From JAVJPJ01 sp040217295 (GTDB lineage Bacteria > Pseudomonadota > Alphaproteobacteria > Rhodobacterales > Rhodobacteraceae): 19,783 nt of DNA. The stretch's first letter is position 1; every line of letters begins with the position of its first letter. The notes below the pieces were generated by a model. It had not been told where the DNA came from, did no database searches, and was given only the letters and a program-made list of their open reading frames with translations. The position numbers were made by a program, and so were the translations under genes. Below are positions 6,252 through 13,501 of the stretch, piece after piece. The stretch lies in assembly GCA_964460185.1 (NCBI GenBank), contig CAYWTM010000060.1, positions 1 through 19,783 of the forward strand, written 5' to 3'.

Positions 6252-8018
6252 ATGAGTCTCATTGATCCCTCGCAGGCAGTTGATCGGTTGGCGCGCCGTC
6301 GCGCGTGGCTTGTGCGCGGCGTTTTCACGGCGGTCCTGGTGCTGGCCATATCGGTTGTCTGGGTCACCAATTCGTGGCTGACCGCACGCTTTACCGAGAC
6401 GACGCGCAACCGCGCCGAGCTGCGTCTGGCGATCTATTCGGGCAGTGTGCATTCCGAATTGCAGCGCCATTTCGTGGTGCCGCTGTTGTTGTCGCGCGAC
6501 CCCGTTCTGATCCGCTCGCTGGAACAGGTCAGTTACGCGGATACCTCTGCCCGACTGATTTCGTATGTCGAGGAAATCGACGCGGCGTCGCTGGTGCTTC
6601 TGGACAACGAGGGTCGGATTGTTGCGGCCACGGACCGGCAGCGACTGGGCGAATTGCGCAACTCCGAACCCTTCTTCGTAGAGGCATCACGGTCGTCGGA
6701 TACCGTGTTTACCTCAAATGAACCGGAAACGGGGCGCTTTGATTTCACGTTCTCCCGCGCGATGCGCGACAGCGACAACCGGCTTCTGGGGGTGATCCTG
6801 GTCGAGGTCGACCTGGTGCGGATCGTCGATCGGTGGCGCGGCACGACCGAAGCCGTTTTCGTGACCAACAGCGAGGGCGCCATCATCTTGTCGACCGAGC
6901 AACGCTGGCGTGGCCGGACCGAGGCCGAGGCGCTGGCCCTGCAGCCACCGCGCACCGCGATACAGCGTGCCATAGACGCGACGGGGGATTTCGCATTCGG
7001 CGAGCCGGACCGCAACTTTTTCGGATCCGACACGCTGCGATTGGAGGGCCGCATTCCGTTCCGCGGTTGGCGGATCGTCAGCTACACGGCCTATACCTCG
7101 GTTCGGGAGCGCGTGAACTCGGTTCTGGCGCTGGAGATCATGGGATTCGCGCTACTGCTGGCGGGGGGATTCTATGTTTTGAGCCGCCGCTCCCGGCTGC
7201 AATCGGTGCGGCTGGCGCGGGAATCGGCAGAGCTTCGCCGTCTCAACGTGCGCCTGCAGCGGGAAATCGCCGAGCGGCAGAAGGCCGAAAAGAACCTCGA
7301 GGAGGCCGAACAGAGCCTCGCACAGAGCCAGAAACTTGCCGCCCTGGGCGAGATGTCCGCCGCCGTCAGCCACGAGCTGAACCAGCCGCTGGCGGCGATG
7401 AAGACCTACCTGGCGGGTGCTCAGCTTTTGCTGCAGCGCCGGCGCGTCGACGAGGCGGCCTCGTCGTTCCAGCGGATCGACGACCTGATCGAACGGATGG
7501 GCGCGATCACCCGGCAGCTAAAATCCTATGCAAGAAAGGGCGGGGAAGGGTTCGAGCCCGTGGATCTGCGCGACGCGCTGAAGGGCGCCCTCACCATGAT
7601 GGAGCCGCAGTTGCGCACCACGCGCGTGGCGATCACCCAATCCCTGCCGCGTCGCCCGGTCATGGTCATGGCCGACAGGTTGCGTCTGGAACAGGTCATC
7701 ATCAACCTGCTCAGGAATGCGCTGGATGCGATGAAGGATGTCGACAACCGCGAACTCGACCTGCTGATCGCCGAGGGGGATGATGCCGTTTTGACGGTGC
7801 GCGACAGCGGCAAGGGGATTGACGATCTCGAGGCTTTGTTCGAGCCATTCTACACGACCAAGAAAGCCGGCGAAGGTGTGGGGCTTGGCCTCGCCATCTC
7901 ATCGGGCATCGTGAGCAATTTCGGCGGCCGGCTGACGGCCCGGAATGCCGACTCCGGAGGCGCGGTGTTCGAGATCAGGCTGCCCTTGATCGGGAATGCG
8001 ACCGAGGCGGCCCAATGA
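6252..8018 (+). CDS. dctB: DctB-type sensor histidine kinase
   Basis: This 588-residue membrane kinase has an N-terminal membrane segment (about 22-43), a periplasmic region of about 245 residues that fits a double-Cache sensor, a second membrane segment (about 290-312), a coiled-coil linker (residues about 320-365) and a kinase core. His374 in AVSHELNQPLAAMKTY is the phosphorylation site. N box (NLLRNALDAM), G1 (DSGKGI), F box (FEPFYTTK) and G2 (GVGLGLAIS) are present. The ELNQPLAAMK form of the H-box is characteristic of DctB, which senses C4-dicarboxylates. The response regulator gene follows after 19 bases. No dicarboxylate transporter gene is nearby, so the ligand is inferred from family only. 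Confidence 0.85.
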   Translation: MSLIDPSQAVDRLARRRAWLVRGVFTAVLVLAISVVWVTNSWLTARFTETTRNRAELRLAIYSGSVHSELQRHFVVPLLLSRDPVLIRSLEQVSYADTSARLISYVEEIDAASLVLLDNEGRIVAATDRQRLGELRNSEPFFVEASRSSDTVFTSNEPETGRFDFTFSRAMRDSDNRLLGVILVEVDLVRIVDRWRGTTEAVFVTNSEGAIILSTEQRWRGRTEAEALALQPPRTAIQRAIDATGDFAFGEPDRNFFGSDTLRLEGRIPFRGWRIVSYTAYTSVRERVNSVLALEIMGFALLLAGGFYVLSRRSRLQSVRLARESAELRRLNVRLQREIAERQKAEKNLEEAEQSLAQSQKLAALGEMSAAVSHELNQPLAAMKTYLAGAQLLLQRRRVDEAASSFQRIDDLIERMGAITRQLKSYARKGGEGFEPVDLRDALKGALTMMEPQLRTTRVAITQSLPRRPVMVMADRLRLEQVIINLLRNALDAMKDVDNRELDLLIAEGDDAVLTVRDSGKGIDDLEALFEPFYTTKKAGEGVGLGLAISSGIVSNFGGRLTARNADSGGAVFEIRLPLIGNATEAAQ

Positions 8019-8037
8019 CAACGGAAGGAAACCCGCG

Positions 8038-9354
8038 ATGAAGATTGCGATCGTGGATGATGAGCAGGACATGCGGCAATCGATCAGCCAGTGGCTGGCG
8101 CTGTCGGGATTCGAGACCGAGACCTATTCCAGCGCCGAGGACGCGTTGAAGGCGATCAACTCGGATTATGCCGGTGTTGTCGTGACCGATGTGAAGATGC
8201 CCGGAATGGACGGCATGGCCTTTCTCAAGCGCCTGATGGGCGTCGATAGCGGCCTGCCAGTGATCTTGATCACCGGCCATGGCGATGTGCCCATGGCGGT
8301 CGAGGCGATGCGGATCGGGGCCTATGATTTCCTTGAAAAGCCGTTCAACCCCGACCGGATGACGGAACTGGCCAAGCGCGCCAGCCAGCAGCGCCGCCTG
8401 ACGCTCGACAACCGGGCCCTGCGCCGGGAACTGAGTGACGGCACCGTCCTGATGCGCAAGCTGATCGGCTCGTCGCCCGTGATGGAACGGCTGCGCGAGG
8501 ATATCCTCGACCTGGGGCAGGCCGACGGCCATGTGCTGATCGTGGGCGAGACAGGCACCGGCAAGACGCTGGTGGCCCATGCGCTGCATGCGGTGGGCCC
8601 GCGCGCCGGAAAATCCTTTGTGACGCTGTCCTGTGCGGCCCATGACGAGACCTCGCTGGGGGCCATCTTGTTCGGCCCCGTGGGTGAAAACCAGGACAAG
8701 CCGCTGATCGAACAGGCGCGCGGTGGCACACTGGTCCTGGAAGATGTCGAAAGCCTGCCGCAGGCGCTGCAGGCGCGTCTTCTGACGTCGATCAATGAAC
8801 AGGGCACGCCGGCGGAAACGCGCATCGTGGCCATCTGCAATGCGCCCGAGCCCGAAAGCTGCGAGGCGTCGCTGCGCCCCGATCTGTTCTATCGTCTGGC
8901 GGCCATGCGGATCGACCTGCCGCCCCTGCGCCAGCGGGGCGAGGATATCTTGACGCTGTTCACCCGCTTTGGCGAACAATTCGCCGAGGAATACGGCACC
9001 GACTCGCCGCAGGTCACCGCCCAGGAAGCCGCGCAACTGTTGCAGGCGCCATGGCCCGGCAATGTGCGCCAGCTGATCAATATCGCCGAACGCGCGATCT
9101 TGCAGCAGCGCCGGGGGTCCGGGTCCATCGCGTCGCTCCTGATGGCCGACAACGCCGAAATCGCCCCGCAGGCCATCGGCGAGGGCAAGCCGCTCAAGGA
9201 ATATGTCGAGGCGTTCGAGAGGATGCTGATCGACAACACCATGCGCCGCCATCGCGGCTCCATCGCGTCGGTGATGGACGAGTTGTGCCTGCCACGCCGG
9301 ACCCTGAACGAAAAGATGGCCAAGTACGGGCTCAGCCGGTCGGACTACCTGTGA
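8038..9354 (+). CDS. dctD: DctD-like response regulator with degenerate sigma-54 contact loop
   Basis: This 438-residue protein has a receiver domain (about 1-120; phospho-acceptor Asp51 in VVVTDVKMPGMDG), an AAA+ domain (about 140-350; Walker A GETGTGKT at 170-177, PWPGNVRQL near the end) and a Fis-type helix-turn-helix at the C-terminus (RGSIASVMDELCLPRRTL). It pairs with the upstream kinase. The central domain is unusual: where DctD and NtrC have ESELFGHxxGAFTGA, this protein has AILFGPVGENQDK (from about 210), so GAFTGA is gone, and Walker B reads LVLEDV (Glu235-Asp236) instead of LFLDEI. It therefore probably cannot activate sigma-54 RNA polymerase in the usual way. Start ATG 8038 follows AAGGAAA; a longer reading to 7996 lacks support. 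The gene name reflects pairing and similarity, not proven function. Confidence 0.8.
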   Translation: MKIAIVDDEQDMRQSISQWLALSGFETETYSSAEDALKAINSDYAGVVVTDVKMPGMDGMAFLKRLMGVDSGLPVILITGHGDVPMAVEAMRIGAYDFLEKPFNPDRMTELAKRASQQRRLTLDNRALRRELSDGTVLMRKLIGSSPVMERLREDILDLGQADGHVLIVGETGTGKTLVAHALHAVGPRAGKSFVTLSCAAHDETSLGAILFGPVGENQDKPLIEQARGGTLVLEDVESLPQALQARLLTSINEQGTPAETRIVAICNAPEPESCEASLRPDLFYRLAAMRIDLPPLRQRGEDILTLFTRFGEQFAEEYGTDSPQVTAQEAAQLLQAPWPGNVRQLINIAERAILQQRRGSGSIASLLMADNAEIAPQAIGEGKPLKEYVEAFERMLIDNTMRRHRGSIASVMDELCLPRRTLNEKMAKYGLSRSDYL

Positions 9355-9414
9355 GCAGTGGCATTGCGGGGGTGGGGCCGTTGTTCGGGGCTGCATTGAT
9401 CGCGACGGGACGCG

Positions 9415-9453
9415 CCACGCTGATCGGCCCGGGCCCTGGCCGGCCCGGCGTGG
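9415..9453 (+). repeat. GC-rich stem-loop downstream of dctD
   Basis: An outer stem (CCACGC 9415-9420 with GCGTGG 9448-9453) stacks on an inner stem (CGGGCC 9430-9435 with GGCCCG 9442-9447), with a 9-base bulge on the 5' side. It lies 60 bases after the dctD stop. There is no T-run, so an intrinsic terminator is doubtful; it may protect the dctD mRNA 3' end or aid Rho-dependent termination. Confidence 0.45.
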
Positions 9454-9533
9454 TGGGGGCCGACGGCCAGGCGCGACGATCGCCGGGCCAGCCGCGGTGT
9501 CCGGTCAAAAACCCGATATCGCACAAATGCCCA

Positions 9534-9563
9534 TTGTCATCCTGTCACACCTTCCCTTAGTGT
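9534..9563 (+). promoter_or_regulatory. Possible promoter of rne
   Basis: TTGTCA (9534-9539) and TAGTGT (9558-9563) are 18 bases apart. The -10 hexamer is the same as in the proposed dctB promoter and close to that of the amidase gene (TAGGGT). Confidence 0.35.
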
Positions 9564-9660
9564 GGCGGGGCTGGCCATTGGTCGGCTGTATCAGGTTCTC
9601 TGCACCTCTAGGTTCGCTGGCTAAATCGCCGCGACGGGGCACGCAGGTCAATCGGGTCAA

Positions 9661-9720
9661 GACCCCAAAAACGTCATGACCCACCCGGAAACGCCCCTTT
9701 AATCAGGGGCTTATGGGGTC
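9661..9720 (+). repeat. Nested stem-loop in rne leader
   Basis: GACCCC (9661-9666) can pair with GGGGTC (9715-9720), enclosing a hairpin GCCCCT (9693-9698) / AGGGGC (9705-9710) with a 6-base loop TTAATC. The perfect nested arms and the position in the rne leader suggest a regulatory RNA fold, possibly an RNase E autoregulation target. Confidence 0.5.
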
Positions 9721-9862
9721 GCAGCGGGACCGCCCGCCAGACCCGGAGACAGACGCGATGCACCTGTTGGGCGCACAAATCGGCGGACGGACAAGGGCCA
9801 TGGCCCCCGTCTCCGCGCCCCCATGCCTCGCGCTAACAACACATCGCGACGCGGTTCTTGAC

Positions 9863-9886
9863 CCCGGGGGCCTCGCGCCACCCGGG
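9863..9886 (+). repeat. Bulged hairpin just upstream of rne
   Basis: CCCGGGGGC (9863-9871) pairs with GCC-A-CCCGGG (9877-9886) to form nine base pairs with one bulged A and a 5-base loop. It lies 30 bases before the rne ATG and 20 bases before its ribosome site. Confidence 0.55.
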
Positions 9887-9915
9887 CAACCAGCGCTGTC
9901 GCGGGCAAGGACATC

Positions 9916-12507
9916 ATGGCGAAGAAAATGCTTATCGATGCCACGCATCCCGAGGAAACTCGGGTTGTCGTGGCGGACGGATCCAAGGTCGAGGAGTTCG
10001 ATTTTGAGTCGCTGAACAAGCGGCAGCTGGCAGGAAACATATATCTGGCAAAGGTCACGCGGGTCGAACCCTCGCTGCAGGCCGCCTTTGTGGACTATGG
10101 TGGCAACCGCCACGGGTTCCTCGCATTCTCGGAAATCCACCCCGATTACTACCAGATCCCGGTCGCGGACCGCGAGGCCTTGCTGGCCGAGGAACGCGCC
10201 TATGCCGAACAGCAGGCCGAAGAGGCCGAGGAAGAGGCGAACAAACCCAAACGCCGCCGGTCGCGTCGGCGCAAACCATCCGACACCCGCGCCGCATCGG
10301 CCAATTCCGATGCCGTGGCCAGTGGCGAGGTTTCGTCTTCCGGCATGGACGTCGTCGATCTGGCCGACGAAGACGACATCACGGGCGAGGCTGTGACCGA
10401 TGAGACCTCGAATGCCGAAGCGCAGGAGGGGGAGGCCGCCGAGACCGTTGACGCGGACGGCCCGGATGCAGATCTGTCCGACGCGGATGACGGCGACGAT
10501 GGCGACGACGAGGGCGAGACGGACTCCGCCGCCGAAACCGTGGCCGATGACGACACCGAGGAAGACATCCGCCCGGTGCGCAAGCCGCGCCCGCGCAAAT
10601 ACAAGATCCAGGAAGTCGTCAAGGTGCGTCAGATCCTGCTGGTCCAGGTCGTCAAGGAAGAGCGCGGCAACAAGGGGGCTGCGCTGACCACGTACCTGTC
10701 GCTGGCGGGCCGCTATTGCGTTCTGATGCCCAACACCGCGCGCGGTGGCGGCATTTCCCGCAAGATCACCAATGCGGCCGATCGCAAGAAGCTCAAGGAA
10801 ATCGCCCAGGAAATCGACGTGCCGCTGGGTGCGGGCCTGATCATCCGAACGGCGGGCAGCCAGCGCACCAAGACCGAGATCAAGCGCGATTATGAATACC
10901 TGCAACGCCAGTGGGAACAGATACGCGAGCTGACGCTGAAATCCATCGCGCCCGCCCCGATCTACGAGGAAGGCAACCTGATCCACCGCTCGATCCGCGA
11001 TCTGTATAACCGCGATATCGACGAGGTTCTGGTCGAGGGCGAAGCCGGGTACCGGCACGCCAAGGACTTCATGAAGATGATCATGCCGTCTCATGCCAAG
11101 AATGTGAAACTGCATGCCGACCCGATGCCGCTGTTCGCCAAGCACAAGGTCGAAGGCTATCTGGCCGACATGTTCAACCCGACCGTTCAGTTGAAATCGG
11201 GCGGCTATATCGTCATCGGCATCACCGAGGCGCTGGTCGCCATCGACGTGAACTCGGGCAGGGCGACCAAGGAAGGCTCGATCGAGGAAACCGCGACCAA
11301 GACCAACCTAGAGGCCGCCGAAGAGGTCGCCCGCCAGGTGCGCCTGCGTGACCTTGCCGGCCTGATCGTGATCGATTTCATCGACATGGATGAACGGCGC
11401 AACAATGTCGCCGTCGAAAAGCGCCTGAAGGACAAGCTGAAAACCGATCGCGCGCGCATTCAGGTGGGTCGCATCTCGGTCTTCGGGCTTTTGGAGATGT
11501 CGCGTCAGCGTCTGCGCCCGGGAATGCTCGAGGCCACCACACAGCCCTGCAAGGCCTGCCACGGCACCGGCCTGATCCGGTCCGACGACAGCCTGGCGCT
11601 GTCGATCCTGCGCCAGTTGGAAGAGGAAGGCACCAAGCGCCGTGCCAGCGAGGTTCTGGTCACCGCGCCCGTGGGCATCGTGAACTACCTGTTGAACGAC
11701 AAGCGCGACTACCTGATGGCGATCGAGGCCCGGTATGGTCTGTCCATCCGGATCGAGGCCGACCCGACGATGGTGCCGCCGGACTACAAGCTGGAACGCT
11801 TCAAGACCGCGACGCGCAAGGTTGCGACGGCGGCTTCGGTCATTTCGATGGATGCCTCGCTGATGGATGACATCGAAGATGCCGAGGTCGTCGAAGAAGA
11901 CGTCGCCGAAGCGCCCGAAACCGCCGAAGCGCCGGCTGTGGCCGACGATACACAACCCAAGAAAAAGCGCCGCCGCCGCCGTGGCGGGCGTGGGCGCCGC
12001 AAGACCGGCAACGGGGATGCGGCCTCGGACGAAAACGGGGATATGCCCGACGAGCCTGCATCCGAGGATGCGGACGAGGCCGAAGCCGCGCCTGTCGAAA
12101 CGGGGGACGCCGAGGCGCCAGCCGCCGTCGAAGCCACGCCGACGGCCGAGGTCGAGGCACCCGCAGCCGAGGCAAAGCCCAAGCGCAAACGGGCGCCGGC
12201 AAAGCCCCGGAAAAAGGCCGAACCCAAGGCAACGGCACCGGCGGACGACACCAAAACCGAGGCCGTGCCAGAAGACACGCCGATGGCCGAGGCTGCGCCT
12301 GCACCTGCACCCGATGCATCTGCAGATCAGGCCGCCGTATCCCCGGAACCCGACGCTCCCGTTGTTGCGGACGCGGCGCCCGTGGTGCCGGCGACCGAAC
12401 CCGAGCCTGTGATGGAAACCGCGACGGCCGAGCCCGAGCCGGTGGCCAACGCCGAGCCGGAAGACGCGACCAGGTCCAAGAAGCGCGGCTGGTGGTCGCG
12501 CGGCTGA
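9916..12507 (+). CDS. rne: Ribonuclease E
   Basis: The 863-residue endonuclease starts RNA decay and processes rRNA. The core aligns with E. coli RNase E with a constant shift of 141 residues: catalytic Asp444 in AIDVNSG and Asp487 in VIDFIDM (D303 and D346 in E. coli), and zinc-link Cys545 and Cys548 in CKACHGTG. The shift comes from an acidic, low-complexity insertion (about 92-226) within the S1 domain, which begins LAGNIYLAKVTRVEPSLQAAFVDYG. After about 660 there is a disordered tail with a basic patch (KKKRRRRRGGRGRRK), Ala/Pro/Glu-rich sequence and a terminal KKRGWWSRG, probably a degradosome-binding region. ATG 9916 follows AAGGA. A strong terminator follows the gene. Confidence 0.96.
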   Translation: MAKKMLIDATHPEETRVVVADGSKVEEFDFESLNKRQLAGNIYLAKVTRVEPSLQAAFVDYGGNRHGFLAFSEIHPDYYQIPVADREALLAEERAYAEQQAEEAEEEANKPKRRRSRRRKPSDTRAASANSDAVASGEVSSSGMDVVDLADEDDITGEAVTDETSNAEAQEGEAAETVDADGPDADLSDADDGDDGDDEGETDSAAETVADDDTEEDIRPVRKPRPRKYKIQEVVKVRQILLVQVVKEERGNKGAALTTYLSLAGRYCVLMPNTARGGGISRKITNAADRKKLKEIAQEIDVPLGAGLIIRTAGSQRTKTEIKRDYEYLQRQWEQIRELTLKSIAPAPIYEEGNLIHRSIRDLYNRDIDEVLVEGEAGYRHAKDFMKMIMPSHAKNVKLHADPMPLFAKHKVEGYLADMFNPTVQLKSGGYIVIGITEALVAIDVNSGRATKEGSIEETATKTNLEAAEEVARQVRLRDLAGLIVIDFIDMDERRNNVAVEKRLKDKLKTDRARIQVGRISVFGLLEMSRQRLRPGMLEATTQPCKACHGTGLIRSDDSLALSILRQLEEEGTKRRASEVLVTAPVGIVNYLLNDKRDYLMAIEARYGLSIRIEADPTMVPPDYKLERFKTATRKVATAASVISMDASLMDDIEDAEVVEEDVAEAPETAEAPAVADDTQPKKKRRRRRGGRGRRKTGNGDAASDENGDMPDEPASEDADEAEAAPVETGDAEAPAAVEATPTAEVEAPAAEAKPKRKRAPAKPRKKAEPKATAPADDTKTEAVPEDTPMAEAAPAPAPDASADQAAVSPEPDAPVVADAAPVVPATEPEPVMETATAEPEPVANAEPEDATRSKKRGWWSRG

Positions 12508-12527
12508 TCGGATCTTGACGGACAAAA

Positions 12528-12559
12528 GAAAAGGGCGCCCGGACCGGGCGCCCTTTTTC
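12528..12559. terminator. Bidirectional intrinsic terminator (rne / DsbA-family gene)
   Basis: A perfect 9-bp GC stem, GGGCGCCCG (12533-12541) with CGGGCGCCC (12545-12553), has a 3-base loop GAC and is flanked by A-run 5' and five T 3'. It can end transcripts from both convergent genes: it starts 20 bases after the rne stop and lies 17 bases beyond the end of the minus-strand gene. Confidence 0.92.
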
Positions 12560-12576
12560 ATTGATCAAGTGTCTTG

Positions 12577-13350
12577 TCAGGGGGCCGTGGCCCTCAGGTT
12601 CGCCACGATCTCGATCATGCCATCCAGCGGCACATAGCCCGGCACAAGCTGATCTTCGAACACGAAACTGGGTGTGCCGGAAATGCCCAGACGCTGCGCC
12701 AGCGCACGGTTGTATTCGATGGTCTGCGCGACCAGCGGATCATCCATGGCGGCAAGGATGGGCGCGGGATCCAGCCCGTTGTCCTGCGCCAGCGCGGCCA
12801 ATGCGGGTTCTGTCACGTCGCTGCGCATCGTCATCAGGGCATCGCTGACAAGGGCATAGGCCTCATCCCCAAGCGCGATCCGGGTCGCAATGGCGAATTG
12901 CGAAGCCAGAACGGATTGTTCGCCCAGGATCGGGAATTCCTTGACGATGACGCGGATGTTGCCATCGCTTTCGACCAGTTCCGCCACCTCTGGATGGGCA
13001 CGACGGCAAAAGCTGCAGCGATAATCCAGGAATTCGACCATGACGATATCGCCATCGGGATTGCCGCCCACATAGTCAAAGGCCGAATTGAACAAGGCCT
13101 CGGAATTGGCGGCCACGGCCATCATGGCGGCCTCTTGTTCGGCGGCGTTCTGGCGGCTTTCCAGCACCGCGATCGCCTCCATCAGAACCTCGGGGTTTTC
13201 CAGCAGGTAGGCCCGGATTTCTGAACGAAAGGCGGCGCGTTCGGCATCGGACATGTCGTCGATGTCGATCGCCGCCGCAGGGACGGCAAGGCCAAGGCCA
13301 AGGCAAAGGCCCACGGCCACAATCAGGCGGTTCAATACGGGAAAGGTCAC
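12577..13350 (-). CDS. Periplasmic DsbA-family thiol:disulfide protein
   Basis: The 257-residue protein has a cleavable signal peptide (LIVAVGLCLGLGLAVPAAA, cleavage near residue 27), a helical N-terminal part resembling the ScsC N-terminal domain (RSEIRAYLLENPEVLMEAIAVLE), and a DsbA-type thioredoxin fold. The active site is Cys112-Ser-Phe-Cys115 in FLDYRCSFCRRAHPE, and the cis-Pro loop is GISGTPSF. Such proteins act in periplasmic disulfide formation, isomerisation or reduction. The start is GTG 13350, supported by GGAGA about 7 bases upstream. The helical N-terminus could allow oligomerisation as in ScsC, which would favour isomerase activity; that is inference. It shares a terminator with rne. 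Confidence 0.9.
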   Translation of the reverse strand: MTFPVLNRLIVAVGLCLGLGLAVPAAAIDIDDMSDAERAAFRSEIRAYLLENPEVLMEAIAVLESRQNAAEQEAAMMAVAANSEALFNSAFDYVGGNPDGDIVMVEFLDYRCSFCRRAHPEVAELVESDGNIRVIVKEFPILGEQSVLASQFAIATRIALGDEAYALVSDALMTMRSDVTEPALAALAQDNGLDPAPILAAMDDPLVAQTIEYNRALAQRLGISGTPSFVFEDQLVPGYVPLDGMIEIVANLRATAP

Positions 13351-13501
13351 GCGTGTCTCCAGATCTGTTTTCCTTTTCTAACATATCCGCATCACACCGC
13401 CAGTCCCACGACTCCGGGCCGTGGCTCACATGGTCGTGTCTGCCCGATTGACGCCGGGCCACGCGATTGATTGAAAGGCATCCAAACGCAAGGAGGGGCT
13501 C

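Larger units (their letters stand above)
9355..9915 (+). other. Long intergenic region: dctD end and structured rne leader
   Basis: About 560 bases hold no convincing gene. Contents in order: a GC-rich hairpin (9415-9453), a promoter-like pair (9534-9563), a nested stem-loop (9661-9720), a bulged hairpin (9863-9886) and the rne ribosome site AAGGA (9907-9911). If transcription begins near 9570, the rne leader is about 345 bases, similar in scale to the E. coli rne leader that mediates autoregulation. Autoregulation here is inference. Confidence 0.6.

Noticed and set aside
7975..9396. 473-codon minus-strand frame opposite the DctD-like gene
   Set aside because: His/Gln/Arg-rich antisense translation with no motif.
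9497..9679. Short plus-strand frame in the rne leader (60 codons)
   Set aside because: No ribosome site, no conserved look, and it overlaps the promoter-like sequence and leader structures.
10189..10596. Acidic stretch in RNase E as a foreign insertion or frameshift
   Set aside because: Frame is intact, base composition matches the rest, and similar insertions are usual in alphaproteobacterial RNase E.
11308..12561. 417-codon minus-strand frame opposite the 3' part of rne
   Set aside because: Gly/Arg-rich low-complexity mirror of the repetitive RNase E tail; it also includes the terminator.
13447..13476. Promoter for the aminotransferase gene based on TTGACG at 13448
   Set aside because: The -35 is good, but no acceptable -10 lies 16-18 bases downstream.
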